This document shows, piece by piece, positions 38,003 to 47,083 of a stretch of 64,000 nucleotides of DNA. The notes under the pieces were generated by a model, which searched no databases, had not been told where the DNA came from, and saw only the letters and a list, made by a program, of their open reading frames with translations. Positions within the stretch are counted from its first letter, which is position 1. Each line of letters opens with the position of its first letter. Both the position numbers and the translations under genes were made by a program. This DNA is from Mediterraneibacter massiliensis. GTDB taxonomy: Bacteria > Bacillota > Clostridia > Lachnospirales > Lachnospiraceae. Where the stretch lies: positions 124,001-188,000 of the forward strand of contig NZ_LN912999.1 in the NCBI RefSeq assembly GCF_001487105.1. The letters are read 5' to 3'.

Positions 38003-39394
38003 ATGGTAGAAAAGACAATGGATAAGATCGTAGCGCTGGCAAAATCAAGAGGTTTTGTATATCCGGGTTCCGAGATCTATGGAGGACTTGCTAATACATG
38101 GGATTACGGCAATCTGGGCGTGGAGCTGAAAAATAATGTAAAGAAAGCATGGTGGAAAAAGTTCGTACAGGAAAGTCCCTATAATGTGGGCGTAGACTGT
38201 GCGATCCTGATGAATCCTCAGACATGGGTGGCTTCCGGTCATCTTGGCGGTTTCAGCGATCCACTGATGGACTGCAAAGAATGTAAAGAAAGATTCCGCG
38301 CGGATAAGCTGATCGAAGACTATGCGGCAGAAAACGGAGTGGAACTTGACGGAAGTGTAGATGCGTGGTCCAAAGAGAAGATGACAGCCTATATAGAAGA
38401 ACATGATATTAAGTGCCCTTCTTGTGGAAAACATAATTTTACGGATATCCGGGAATTTAACCTGATGTTCAAAACTTTCCAGGGGGTTACAGAGGATGCG
38501 AAGAATATCGTATATCTGCGGCCGGAGACAGCACAGGGAATTTTTGTGAATTTTAAAAATGTCCAGAGAACATCCAGAAAAAAAATACCTTTTGGTATCG
38601 CGCAGATAGGAAAATCTTTCCGTAATGAGATAACACCCGGAAACTTCACATTCCGTACCAGAGAATTTGAACAGATGGAACTGGAATTTTTCTGTGAACC
38701 GGATACAGATCTGGAATGGTTTGACTATTGGAAGAACTTCTGTTTGAACTGGCTGAGCGCATTGGGACTCAAAAGTGAAGAAGTACGGTATCGTGACCAT
38801 GAGAAAGAAGAGTTGTCTTTCTATAGTAAAGCAACGACAGATGTAGAGTTTTTGTTCCCGTTTGGCTGGGGCGAATTATGGGGGATCGCAGACCGTACGG
38901 ATTACGATCTGTCCCGTCATATGGAAGTTTCCAAACAAGATCTTACCTATTTTGATGATGAGAAAAAGGAAAAATATGTTCCATATGTTATTGAGCCGTC
39001 ATTGGGAGCAGACCGTATGGTACTGGCATTCCTTTGCAGCGCATATGACGAGGAAGAATTAGAAGGAGGAGATGTACGTACAGTCCTGCATTTCCATCCT
39101 GCGCTTGCCCCTGTGAAGGTGGGTGTGCTTCCTCTTTCTAAGAAACTCAATGAAGGTGCGCTGAAAGTGTATGAGATTCTTTCTAAGACATATAACTGTG
39201 AATTTGATGACAGGGGAAATATCGGAAAGCGCTATCGTCGCCAGGATGAGATTGGCACCCCGTTTTGTGTGACATATGATTTTGATTCCGAACAGGATGG
39301 AGCAGTTACCGTACGTGACCGTGACACGATGAAACAGGAAAGAGTAAAAATAGAAGACTTGAAAGAATACTTTGAGAAAAAGTTCGAGTGGTAG
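38003..39394 (+). CDS. glyQS: Glycyl-tRNA synthetase, class II dimeric type
   Basis: A 463-residue aminoacyl-tRNA synthetase of the eukaryote/archaeon-like alpha2 type. Visible are [23 protein letters not shown] (motif 1 area), CPSCG plus CKECK zinc-ribbon cysteines, [49 protein letters not shown] (motif 2) and [14 protein letters not shown] (motif 3). The C-terminal anticodon-binding domain starts [11 protein letters not shown]. The ATG at 38003 follows GTGAGGAAC; 24 in-frame codons upstream contain the promoter and are not coding. Confidence 0.96.
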   Translation: MVEKTMDKIVALAKSRGFVYPGSEIYGGLANTWDYGNLGVELKNNVKKAWWKKFVQESPYNVGVDCAILMNPQTWVASGHLGGFSDPLMDCKECKERFRADKLIEDYAAENGVELDGSVDAWSKEKMTAYIEEHDIKCPSCGKHNFTDIREFNLMFKTFQGVTEDAKNIVYLRPETAQGIFVNFKNVQRTSRKKIPFGIAQIGKSFRNEITPGNFTFRTREFEQMELEFFCEPDTDLEWFDYWKNFCLNWLSALGLKSEEVRYRDHEKEELSFYSKATTDVEFLFPFGWGELWGIADRTDYDLSRHMEVSKQDLTYFDDEKKEKYVPYVIEPSLGADRMVLAFLCSAYDEEELEGGDVRTVLHFHPALAPVKVGVLPLSKKLNEGALKVYEILSKTYNCEFDDRGNIGKRYRRQDEIGTPFCVTYDFDSEQDGAVTVRDRDTMKQERVKIEDLKEYFEKKFEW

Positions 39395-39410
39395 AATGAA
39401 GTAATGCGAT

Positions 39411-39450
39411 GGGGGATATTCTTAATATAAGGGTATCTCCTCTCTTTTTA
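39411..39450 (+). terminator. Probable glyQS terminator
   Basis: A 7-bp stem (GGGGATA / TATCTCC, one G-U pair) is followed by TCTCTTTTTAA. Moderate strength. Confidence 0.5.
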
Positions 39451-39512
39451 AGCAGAAGCGCAGGCTGTCTGTGGGGAAAAGAAGTGAAGAAGAATACTGA
39501 GATAAGGAAAGG

Positions 39513-40922
39513 ATGGCAGAGAAAATGGAAGCAAGAAATATATGGACAACGTATAATGAAAAGCAGATGCAGGAATTGAATGAATTGAATGAGCGTTATA
39601 AATCCTGCCTGGATCAAGGAAAGACAGAACGTGAATGTGTCGCGCTGACAGTAGATATGGCAGAGCAGGCAGGATATCAGAACATAGAAAAGATACTTGC
39701 GCAAGGAAAGAAGCTAAGTGCCGGGGATAAAGTATATGCTGTATGTATGTCTAAAATGGCGGCACTTTTTTGCATTGGGGAAAAGCCGATTTCAGAAGGA
39801 ATGAACATCCTGGGGGCGCATATCGACTCTCCGCGTATTGACGTAAAGCAGAATCCTCTCTATGAAAACGAGGGGCTGGCGTATCTGGATACGCATTACT
39901 ACGGCGGGATCAAGAAATACCAGTGGGTGGCGCAGCCGCTTGCGCTGCACGGCGTTATTGTGAAAAAGGATGGGACTGTCGTCAAGGTGAATGTAGGGGA
40001 GGAGGAAGCAGATCCGGTATTTGTGATCACAGATCTTTTAGTCCATCTGGCGCAGGAACAGTTGGAGAAGAAGGCGTCTAAAGTGATCGAAGGAGAAAAG
40101 CTGGATCTTCTGATCGGAAACCGCCCGATCGAGCAGACAGAAAATCTCGATCAAGCAGAGAAAGATGCTGTAAAAAAGAATGTGATGCGCATACTCAAAG
40201 AAAAATACGGAATGGAAGAAGAAGACTTTTATTCCGCAGAGTTGGAGATCGTGCCTGCGGGAAAAGCGAGAGATTGTGGCTTTGACAGAAGTATGATACT
40301 GTCTTACGGACAGGATGACAGGGTATGTGCGTTTACCTCTTTATTTGCCATGCTGGACGTAAAACAGCCGGTGAGGACAGGATGCTGTCTGCTTGTAGAT
40401 AAAGAAGAAATCGGAAGTGTAGGCGCAACAGGGATGCATTCTAAATTTTTTGAAAATACAGTGGCAGAATTGGTGGCGCTTACAGAAGGAGAATCTGAAT
40501 TGAAAGTCCGCCGAGCGCTTTCCAGGTCTAAAATGCTTTCCTCAGATGTAAGCGCGGCGTATGATCCGATGTTTGCAGAGGCATTCGAGAAGCGCAGTTC
40601 CGCGTTTTTTGCAAATGGGCTTACGTTCAATAAATTTACCGGCAGCAGAGGAAAGTCAGGTTCCAACGACGCAAATGCGGAATATCTTGGAAGATTAAGA
40701 CAGGTGATGGATGAAGCAAAGGTGGCGTATCAGTTTGCTGAATTGGGAAAGGTAGACTTAGGCGGAGGCGGAACGATCGCTTATATCATGGCAAATTATG
40801 GTATGGAAGTCATAGACAGCGGCGTGGCAGTTTTGAATATGCATGCGCCTTATGAAGTGACGAGCAAGGCAGATGTATACGAGGCAGTGAAAGGATATCG
40901 AGCATTTTTGCAAATGAAGTAG
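39513..40922 (+). CDS. M18-family aminopeptidase
   Basis: A 469-residue cytoplasmic zinc aminopeptidase that removes N-terminal acidic or neutral residues. Metal-site segments are GAHIDSPRID, DKEEIGSVGATGMHS (the Asp and Glu of the dinuclear centre) and the C-terminal NMHAPYEVTSKADVYE. The family interruption domain between 100 and 240 is present. M18 enzymes form large tetrahedral dodecamers. Start ATG at 39513 follows AAGGAAAGG; another ATG four codons later is possible. Confidence 0.92.
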   Translation: MAEKMEARNIWTTYNEKQMQELNELNERYKSCLDQGKTERECVALTVDMAEQAGYQNIEKILAQGKKLSAGDKVYAVCMSKMAALFCIGEKPISEGMNILGAHIDSPRIDVKQNPLYENEGLAYLDTHYYGGIKKYQWVAQPLALHGVIVKKDGTVVKVNVGEEEADPVFVITDLLVHLAQEQLEKKASKVIEGEKLDLLIGNRPIEQTENLDQAEKDAVKKNVMRILKEKYGMEEEDFYSAELEIVPAGKARDCGFDRSMILSYGQDDRVCAFTSLFAMLDVKQPVRTGCCLLVDKEEIGSVGATGMHSKFFENTVAELVALTEGESELKVRRALSRSKMLSSDVSAAYDPMFAEAFEKRSSAFFANGLTFNKFTGSRGKSGSNDANAEYLGRLRQVMDEAKVAYQFAELGKVDLGGGGTIAYIMANYGMEVIDSGVAVLNMHAPYEVTSKADVYEAVKGYRAFLQMK

Positions 40923-41084
40923 CAGAAAGAAGATATAAAAGCATACCTATCTGTGTATCCCGTCATACAGACCTTACAGGCCGGCTTCGCCCGACAAGGT
41001 ATATTTATGCAGAATTTCCTATTTTGTAATATTGACATATACAAAACAGGGAATAAATATTGTGTATATTTACCAATAAAACGC

Positions 41085-41113
41085 TTGACTGAAAGGGGTA
41101 AAACAATTAGAAT
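41085..41113 (+). promoter_or_regulatory. ppdK promoter
   Basis: TTGACT and TAGAAT with a 17-base spacer, then an AT-rich leader and TTTAGGAGG. The 250-base gap before ppdK also holds an imperfect GC-rich inverted repeat at 40971-41000 (ACCTT / AAGGT outer arms) without a T run. Confidence 0.7.
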
Positions 41114-41172
41114 ATTATATGCGACTTAATGCAAATTTATTTGTAAAATTTTATTTAGGAGGTCATTAGAAC

Positions 41173-43797
41173 ATGGCAAAATGGGTTTATATGTTCACAG
41201 AAGGTGACGCTACAATGAGAAACCTTCTTGGCGGAAAAGGTGCAAACCTCGCAGAGATGACAAATCTGGGACTCCCGGTACCACAGGGGTTTACTGTAAC
41301 TACAGAGGCTTGTACACAGTACTATGAAGATGGCAGAAAGATCAATGATGAGATCATGGCACAGATCATGGAAGCTATCGAAAAATTGGAAAAGATTACA
41401 GGAAAGAAATTTGGCGATAAGACAAATCCACTTCTTGTTTCTGTTCGTTCCGGAGCAAGAGCTTCCATGCCTGGTATGATGGATACAATCCTGAATCTGG
41501 GTCTGAATGAGGAAGTTGTTGAGACATTGGCAGAAGCATCCGGGAATGCTCGTTGGGCATGGGACTGCTACAGAAGATTTATCCAGATGTATTCTGATGT
41601 AGTAATGGAAGTTGGTAAGAAATATTTTGAAGAACTTATCGACAAGATGAAAGAAGAAAAAGGTGTAAAACAGGATGTAGAACTGACAGCAGAAGATTTA
41701 AAGACTCTGGCTGGACAGTTCAAGGCTGAATATAAAGAAAAAATCGGTGAAGACTTCCCAGCTGATGCAAAAGAGCAGCTGATGGGAGCTGTTAAGGCAG
41801 TATTTCGTTCATGGGACAACCCGCGTGCCAATGTATATCGCCGTGACAATGATATTCCATATTCTTGGGGAACAGCTGTCAACGTACAAATGATGGCATT
41901 TGGTAACATGGGAGATGACTGTGGAACAGGTGTTGCATTTACACGTGACCCAGCTACAGGAGAGAATGGTCTGTTTGGAGAATTCTTGACAAACGCGCAG
42001 GGAGAAGACGTAGTTGCCGGTGTTCGTACACCAATGCATATTTCAGAAATGGAACAGAAATTCCCAGAAGCATTTGCTCAGTTCAAAGAAGTTTGCAAAA
42101 CTCTGGAAACTCACTACAGAGATATGCAGGATATGGAGTTTACAGTAGAACATGGCAAACTGTACATGCTGCAGACACGTAATGGTAAGAGAACAGCGCA
42201 GGCTGCTCTGAAGATTGCTTGTGACCTTGTTGATGAGGGAATGAGAACAGAAGAAGAAGCAGTTGCAATGATCGATCCACGTAACTTGGATACACTGCTT
42301 CACCCACAGTTTGATGCTGCTGCATTGAAAGCTGCAACACCAATGGCGAAAGCGCTTGGGGCATCTCCAGGAGCTGCTTGTGGTAAAGTTGTATTCACAG
42401 CTGACGATGCTGTTGAATGGGCTGCAAGAGGAGAGAAAGTTATCCTTGTTCGTCTGGAAACATCACCAGAAGATATCACAGGTATGAAATCTGCTCAGGG
42501 TATCCTGACAGTTCGTGGTGGTATGACATCTCACGCAGCTGTAGTTGCTCGTGGTATGGGTACATGCTGTGTATCTGGATGTGGCGAAATCGCTATGGAC
42601 GAAGCAAATAAGAAATTTACATTAGCAGGAAAAGAGTTCCACGAGGGAGACAGCATCTCACTTGATGGATCTACAGGTGCTATTTATGACGGAATCATCC
42701 CGACAGTAGATGCTACGATCGCTGGTGAGTTCGGACGGATCATGGGCTGGGCTGATAAATATAGAACTATGAAAGTTCGTACAAACGCGGATACACCGGC
42801 AGACGCTAAGAAAGCACGTGAACTGGGAGCAGAAGGTATCGGACTTTGCCGTACAGAGCATATGTTCTTTGAAGGCGACAGAATCGATGCATTCCGCGAG
42901 ATGATATGTTCTGAGACAGTAGAGGAAAGAGAAGCTGCGCTTGAGAAGATTCTTCCGGAGCAGCAGGGAGACTTCGAGGCTCTGTATGAGGCTCTGGAAG
43001 GCAACCCAGTTACGATTCGTTTCCTTGATCCACCGCTTCATGAATTTGTTCCGACAGAGGAAGAAGATATCAAGAAACTGGCTGACGCACAGGGTAAGAC
43101 AGTTGAGCAGATTAAGACAATCATCGACAGTCTGCATGAGTTTAACCCAATGATGGGACACCGTGGATGCCGTCTTGCAGTTACGTATCCGGAAATTGCT
43201 AAGATGCAGACAAGAGCTGTCATCCGTGCAGCGATCAACGTACAGAAAGCGCATCCGGACTGGACAGTAAAACCGGAGATCATGATCCCGCTTGTAGGAG
43301 ATATCAAAGAACTGAAATATGTGAAGAAATTCGTTGTTGAGACAGCAGATGCTGAGATTGCGGCAGCAAACAGCAATCTGAAATATGAAGTTGGTACAAT
43401 GATCGAGATCCCAAGAGCAGCTCTTACGGCTGACGAGATCGCAAAAGAAGCTGATTTCTTCTGCTTTGGTACAAATGACCTGACACAGATGGCATTTGGT
43501 TTCTCTCGTGATGATGCAGGTAAGTTCTTAGAGGCCTACTATGATGCTAAGATCTTCGAGAATGACCCATTTGCTAAACTTGACCAGAATGGTGTCGGCA
43601 AGCTGATGGATATGGCTATTACATTAGGAAAACCGGTAAATCCGAACTTGCACGTAGGTATCTGCGGAGAGCACGGCGGAGATCCAAGTTCTGTAGAATT
43701 CTGCAATAAGCTGGGTCTGGATTATGTATCCTGCTCACCATTCCGTGTGCCGATCGCAAGACTGGCAGCAGCACAGGCAGCTATCGCACAAAGGTAG
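41173..43797 (+). CDS. ppdK: Pyruvate, phosphate dikinase
   Basis: An 874-residue enzyme interconverting pyruvate + ATP + Pi and PEP + AMP + PPi, used by many anaerobes as a glycolytic pyruvate-forming step. The N-terminal ATP-grasp domain starts GGKGANLAEMTNLGLPVPQGFTVTTEAC. The swivelling phospho-His domain has GGMTSHAAVVARGMG with the catalytic His. The C-terminal PEP-binding barrel carries LDPPLHEFVP, GTNDLTQM and GICGEHGGDP with the catalytic Cys. Codons are highly biased. It feeds directly from the same pyruvate pool as NifJ. Confidence 0.97.
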   Translation: MAKWVYMFTEGDATMRNLLGGKGANLAEMTNLGLPVPQGFTVTTEACTQYYEDGRKINDEIMAQIMEAIEKLEKITGKKFGDKTNPLLVSVRSGARASMPGMMDTILNLGLNEEVVETLAEASGNARWAWDCYRRFIQMYSDVVMEVGKKYFEELIDKMKEEKGVKQDVELTAEDLKTLAGQFKAEYKEKIGEDFPADAKEQLMGAVKAVFRSWDNPRANVYRRDNDIPYSWGTAVNVQMMAFGNMGDDCGTGVAFTRDPATGENGLFGEFLTNAQGEDVVAGVRTPMHISEMEQKFPEAFAQFKEVCKTLETHYRDMQDMEFTVEHGKLYMLQTRNGKRTAQAALKIACDLVDEGMRTEEEAVAMIDPRNLDTLLHPQFDAAALKAATPMAKALGASPGAACGKVVFTADDAVEWAARGEKVILVRLETSPEDITGMKSAQGILTVRGGMTSHAAVVARGMGTCCVSGCGEIAMDEANKKFTLAGKEFHEGDSISLDGSTGAIYDGIIPTVDATIAGEFGRIMGWADKYRTMKVRTNADTPADAKKARELGAEGIGLCRTEHMFFEGDRIDAFREMICSETVEEREAALEKILPEQQGDFEALYEALEGNPVTIRFLDPPLHEFVPTEEEDIKKLADAQGKTVEQIKTIIDSLHEFNPMMGHRGCRLAVTYPEIAKMQTRAVIRAAINVQKAHPDWTVKPEIMIPLVGDIKELKYVKKFVVETADAEIAAANSNLKYEVGTMIEIPRAALTADEIAKEADFFCFGTNDLTQMAFGFSRDDAGKFLEAYYDAKIFENDPFAKLDQNGVGKLMDMAITLGKPVNPNLHVGICGEHGGDPSSVEFCNKLGLDYVSCSPFRVPIARLAAAQAAIAQR

Positions 43798-43799
43798 GA

Positions 43800-43927
43800 G
43801 TTCTCTTTCCTTTGAATTACCGCTTAGTTTCGAGCAGGCAGCAGCCTATCGAAAGGCTAACGGACAGTATATAAGGAAAGATCAATGGAGACATACCATT
43901 GTACGGGTTCTCATAGACCTTAATTAA
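43800..43927 (+). other. Unrecognised coding relic between ppdK and the IS element
   Basis: An open frame without its own start runs from ppdK's end to a TAA at 43925. It reads FEQAAAYRKANGQYIRKDQW and then TIVRVLIDLN. It looks like the tail of a real protein cut off at its left side, but I cannot name the family. It may mark the left edge of the accessory island. Confidence 0.4.
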
Positions 43928-43965
43928 AAAGGCTCTTTGTCAAGAGTTGGGGTAAAAGATTTATT

Positions 43966-43999
43966 ACAGAGACAGGAGATGATTTCCTGTCTCTGTTTA
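43966..43999 (-). terminator. Transposase terminator at the left end of the IS
   Basis: A 12-bp perfect stem (ACAGAGACAGGA / TCCTGTCTCTGT) lies immediately behind the transposase stop codon. Read on the minus strand it is followed by a weak T-containing run. It would also block read-in from ppdK. Confidence 0.65.
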
Positions 44000-45175
44000 C
44001 GTTAAGGATAAGAAAATTCGATTTCTAAAATTATTAAAGTTGCGATAGCCAAAGGCATTTCGCTTGATTACCTTGATTGCGTTGTTTGTTCCTTCTGTAT
44101 ATCCATTTGTATATTGGCATTCAAAGGAATTAAGGATATATTTTGACCAGTTTCCGAGCATTGTGAGGCATGCTTTGAATTCTTTTAGTGCACTTGTTTG
44201 AGCAGCTAGTATAAAAAATTTGAGTTTTCTTGTGGCTTCTGTTCGAGTGGAGGAAGCCATAAATTCATAGAACAATTCCTTTAAGTAGTAAGCGGTTGCT
44301 AGATCAGAGGATTGTAGAAGCATGATCTCTAATGCATCCATGCTTTCTTTGCTTAGTTTGTTTTGGTGTGTAAGTAATAACTTTCGACTTCTTTTAAAAT
44401 ACTTTCTCTTCGATGGGTGAAGTTCTTTTTGGATGCGTTTACGTACGTTTTCCAATGCCCAGGTAACATATCGAACGACGTGGAACCTGTCAATTACTAT
44501 GGTGGCATTTGGAAAGTATTGTCTAGCCAAATCTTTGTAGACGGTATTCATGTCTGTAACAAAATATTTCACTTGTTTTTTATTAGGAAACATTTGAAAA
44601 TATAGCATCAATTCTGTTTGAGAATGAGTCGGAAGAATATCAAAAAGTTTATGATTTTTGGCATCGGTAAGGATAGCCTGAAACTTTTGTCCACCAGCAT
44701 TGCCTCGAAATTCATCGATAGATAGCACTTCAGGAAGATGAGAAGGTTTCGGATATGGAACATCCTGCATACGTCGGAAGATAAAAGAATCCGAAACGCC
44801 GGTTAAAGCAGCAACAGAACGAACGCTTTGTCTGTTGCTGAGAAGTTGAATAGCATAAAAAGCAAGTCTAGTAGTAATACGACAATATTTGTGCAGTAAA
44901 GCAAACTTCTCATAAAAATGTTTTTGGCAATGAGGACAATGATATCTCCTTTTGTGGCAATGAAGAAAAGAAAGTTTTCCCATAAAAGGAATATCTTTAA
45001 TGATAGAGGTTCTGTAATCATGGATGCGATTCGTGAGAGTACCACAATTAGGACAAGCATGTGTTTTTCGTTTTAACGAGAAGAAAACATGCATTTCGGT
45101 GTTTGTTGTTTTTACATCATTTAAGATAATGTCTTCCAATTCGAAGATTTTTGAGATAAAATAAGATTCAGGCAT
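43997..45175 (-). CDS. ISL3-family transposase
   Basis: A 392-residue DDE transposase. The N-terminal zinc finger has CPNCGTLTNRIHDYR and CHKRRYHCPHCQKHFYE. The catalytic core starts VLSIDEFRGNAGGQKFQAILTDA (first Asp), continues FVTDMNTVYKDLARQYFPNATIVIDRFHVV (second Asp) and ends with the Glu region ECQYTNGYTEGTNNAIKVIKRNAFGYRNF. All three acidic segments are intact and the length is normal, so the protein may still be active even if the right end of the element is not. Confidence 0.93.
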   Translation of the reverse strand: MPESYFISKIFELEDIILNDVKTTNTEMHVFFSLKRKTHACPNCGTLTNRIHDYRTSIIKDIPFMGKLSFLHCHKRRYHCPHCQKHFYEKFALLHKYCRITTRLAFYAIQLLSNRQSVRSVAALTGVSDSFIFRRMQDVPYPKPSHLPEVLSIDEFRGNAGGQKFQAILTDAKNHKLFDILPTHSQTELMLYFQMFPNKKQVKYFVTDMNTVYKDLARQYFPNATIVIDRFHVVRYVTWALENVRKRIQKELHPSKRKYFKRSRKLLLTHQNKLSKESMDALEIMLLQSSDLATAYYLKELFYEFMASSTRTEATRKLKFFILAAQTSALKEFKACLTMLGNWSKYILNSFECQYTNGYTEGTNNAIKVIKRNAFGYRNFNNFRNRIFLSLT

Positions 45176-45320
45176 AGGTTTTCATCCTTTCTATATTTTT
45201 TGTTGTGGTGACTTAATTATATAGGAATTAAAACCTTATGCCTATTTTTTACCCCTATTGCACATTTGAGTACCATGACAGTTCTTCTATATAATGAAGT
45301 TAAGAACGGAGGTGCTGACG

Positions 45321-45645
45321 ATGAGAGAAGAACGCTACCATCTGGCATTGGACGCTTATGATAAAAATATTGTCATTCCTTGCTTTCTGCGGTATTCTTT
45401 CCATCGTGTGGTTTGCCCTCTTGACCGCCCTGTATGTAGATGGCGGTCTGCTTTGAGGAGCGATCATTGTGCTTGCCTGTATTATCTTTTCGCTCTTTGC
45501 CGCAGCACCGCCTGTTGTCAATTCTGATGCGGCGGCAGTTACAATGGTGTAGAGTTATGTAGGCGAGCTGATCTTTAATATACTCATCTTAGTTGGTGCG
45601 GTCAAAATGGCAGACCGAGTAGTGCGTGAGATGATGGGATTGTAA
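45321..45645 (+). pseudogene. Broken small genes of a conjugative element
   Basis: An ATG behind CGGAGGT starts MREERYHLALDAYDKNIVI, the opening of a small transposon protein common in Tn1549-like elements. The frame then runs into nonsense. From 45364 the next frame encodes a hydrophobic protein (FLAFCGILSIVWFALLTALY, IIVLACIIFSLFAAAPP, then VKMADRVVREMMGL to the TAA at 45643) interrupted by a TGA and a TAG. Either one membrane protein lost its start, or two genes were joined by a deletion. Not functional. Confidence 0.7.
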
Positions 45646-45666
45646 TGCAAAATTTTTCTGTGCGTA

Positions 45667-45695
45667 TTGACTTGGTTGTATGAAATGAGTATAAT
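45667..45695 (+). promoter_or_regulatory. Toxin-antitoxin promoter
   Basis: TTGACT and a perfect TATAAT spaced by 17 bases, 45 bases ahead of the antitoxin ATG. The AT-rich stretch between them (TACTATCTAATATACG) may hold the autoregulatory operator. Confidence 0.75.
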
Positions 45696-45740
45696 ATGGG
45701 TAGAATAATACTATCTAATATACGAGAAGGAGGTTTTGTT

Positions 45741-46028
45741 ATGAATATTCGTCCATCCGCAGCAATCCGCCAGAATTACAACGAGATTGCCGATATGTGC
45801 AGAAAGACCGCAGAGCCGATTTTCCTTACCAAGAACGGCGAGGGAGATTTAGTCGTTATGGATATTGAAACTTATAACCGCAGGGAAAAAATGCTGAAGC
45901 TGCGTGAGGAACTGCTTGCCGTAGAGGAAGATAGGATGCGTGGAAGCAAAGGCTACTCTGTTGATGAAGTCGCTGCGATGATGCGTAGTGCAATCAAGGA
46001 GGCGGCAGGTCATGGAACAGCAGAATAA
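45741..46028 (+). CDS. Phd/YefM-family antitoxin
   Basis: A 95-residue DNA-binding antitoxin. The N-terminal Phd fold reads MNIRPSAAIRQNYNEIADMC and EPIFLTKNGEGDLVVMDIETY, with a helical C-terminus expected to wrap the toxin. The ATG follows AAGGAGG. It overlaps the toxin gene by 17 bases. It should repress its own promoter together with the toxin. Confidence 0.9.
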   Translation: MNIRPSAAIRQNYNEIADMCRKTAEPIFLTKNGEGDLVVMDIETYNRREKMLKLREELLAVEEDRMRGSKGYSVDEVAAMMRSAIKEAAGHGTAE

Positions 46029-46329
46029 ATACCATGTGATTGTATCGGAACGGGCAACGCAGATGCTTGTTTCCCACGCTGCTTTTCTGGCACAGGTCAG
46101 TCCAGAAGCGGCGGAACGGCTGACAGCTGAATTTGAAAAGGCTGCAAATTCATTAGAACTGATGCCGCAGAGATGTCCGTGGCTCACAGGGGAATATATC
46201 CCAAGAAATGCTTATCGTTTTATCCTGTTTGAGAAACGCTATATGATCATATTCCAGATAGTAGACGATATAGTCTACGCCGATTATGTGGTAGATTGTA
46301 GGCAGGATTACAGTTGGCTCATTCGATAA
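46012..46329 (+). CDS. RelE/ParE-superfamily toxin
   Basis: A 105-residue protein with a type II RelE/ParE fold: VIVSERATQMLVSHAAFLAQVSPEAAERL forms the helical hairpin, and YRFILFEKRYMIIFQIVDDIVYADYVVDCRQDY the beta sheet and C-terminal end. Whether it cleaves mRNA or poisons gyrase cannot be told from these residues. The start at 46012 overlaps the antitoxin gene. Intact pair inside a decaying element, so it may be what keeps the segment in place. Confidence 0.88.
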   Translation: MEQQNKYHVIVSERATQMLVSHAAFLAQVSPEAAERLTAEFEKAANSLELMPQRCPWLTGEYIPRNAYRFILFEKRYMIIFQIVDDIVYADYVVDCRQDYSWLIR

Positions 46330-46347
46330 CAACAAAACAACTTTCAG

Positions 46348-46381
46348 AAATCGTCACTTATAGTTGGGTGGCGATTTTTTT
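46348..46381 (+). terminator. Terminator of the toxin-antitoxin operon
   Basis: A 10-bp stem (AAATCGTCAC / GTGGCGATTT, one G-U pair) with a 10-base loop and a 7-base T run, 18 bases past the toxin stop. Confidence 0.88.
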
Positions 46382-46416
46382 GTGCCTGAAAGTATCAACA
46401 AGAAAGGATGATAGAA

Positions 46417-46653
46417 ATGAAGAAAAAAGAAAAATATTACCAGATTTATCGTATTCATTTACTGAATGGAGAAGTGATTGAAGCGTCAGAAGAATACGAC
46501 CTGCCTGTTGAAAAAGGACTGGTGGGAAAATTCCAAAAGGCAGACGACAACAAAATATTTGAAATAGGAGATGCTGTTTCTGGATTGCTTTATGTCCCAA
46601 AACGCAGCATCCTTTTTATAGCGACAGGAGAGGTTAGGAAGGGATGGTGCTAA
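46417..46653 (+). CDS. Small hypothetical protein of the conjugative element
   Basis: A 78-residue soluble protein (KKKEKYYQIYRIHLLNG, VSGLLYVPKRSILFIATGEV) without a known motif. I chose the ATG at 46417, 8 bases behind AAAGGA, over that at 46408. It lies one base before the PrgI gene and belongs to the conjugation module by position. It could be a beta-rich accessory factor; nothing firmer can be said. Confidence 0.6.
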   Translation: MKKKEKYYQIYRIHLLNGEVIEASEEYDLPVEKGLVGKFQKADDNKIFEIGDAVSGLLYVPKRSILFIATGEVRKGWC

Positions 46654-46654
46654 T

Positions 46655-47083
46655 ATGGAGGTCAAGATAAATAAGGAGATCCGTAATTATACGGAAAGTA
46701 TGTTTTTTGGACTGTCGATGCAGCAGTTCATTTTTTCTGTCTTTGCCTGTGGCGTGGCGATGGCTTTGTATTTTGTGCTCCGTCCGTACTTTGGCACGGA
46801 AACATTAAGCTGGATGTGTATTTTAGGAGCTTCGCCTTTTGCAGCTTTGGGTTTTATCAAGTACAACGGGATGACAGCGGAGCAGTTCGTCTGGGCACGG
46901 ATAAAATCAGAGTTTATCATGCCAAAAAAGCTGTTGTTTTCCCCAGATAATCTCTATTATGAAGCCTTAAAAGAAACGATTTACATCCACGAAAAAGAAG
47001 CTCTGGGTATCCGTATCCGCAGAAAGCAAAAGAGCAGACAGAGAAAGAAATCTCAAAAGAGCAAGGAGGTATCGTATGATTAA
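46655..47083 (+). CDS. PrgI-family conjugation protein
   Basis: A 142-residue membrane protein of the PrgI family, part of the type IV-like transfer channel of Firmicutes plasmids and ICEs (VirB3-like place). MEVKINKEIRNYTESMFFGLS opens it; two helices follow (about 25-45 and 50-70), then the cytosolic part KYNGMTAEQFVWARIKSEFI and a basic tail. Its stop overlaps the start of the VirB4 reading frame, exactly as in Tn1549-like elements, but that next gene is chimeric here, so the channel cannot be made. Confidence 0.88.
   Translation: MEVKINKEIRNYTESMFFGLSMQQFIFSVFACGVAMALYFVLRPYFGTETLSWMCILGASPFAALGFIKYNGMTAEQFVWARIKSEFIMPKKLLFSPDNLYYEALKETIYIHEKEALGIRIRRKQKSRQRKKSQKSKEVSYD

Larger units (their letters stand above)
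43931..45269 (-). mobile_element. ISL3-family insertion sequence, right end apparently clipped
   Basis: The left end starts GGCTCTTTGTCAAGAGTTGG and goes on GGTAAAA, typical of ISL3 terminal repeats. At the other side only the inner part TTTTACCCC (45247-45255) and the stretch up to CACATTTGA (45269) resemble the expected inverted end; the outer CAAAGAGCC is missing. No 8-bp target duplication is visible. One transposase gene on the minus strand fills it. Confidence 0.75.

Noticed and set aside
40971..41000. Imperfect GC-rich inverted repeat after the M18 gene as a terminator or riboswitch
   Set aside because: The arms pair only in short blocks and no T run follows.
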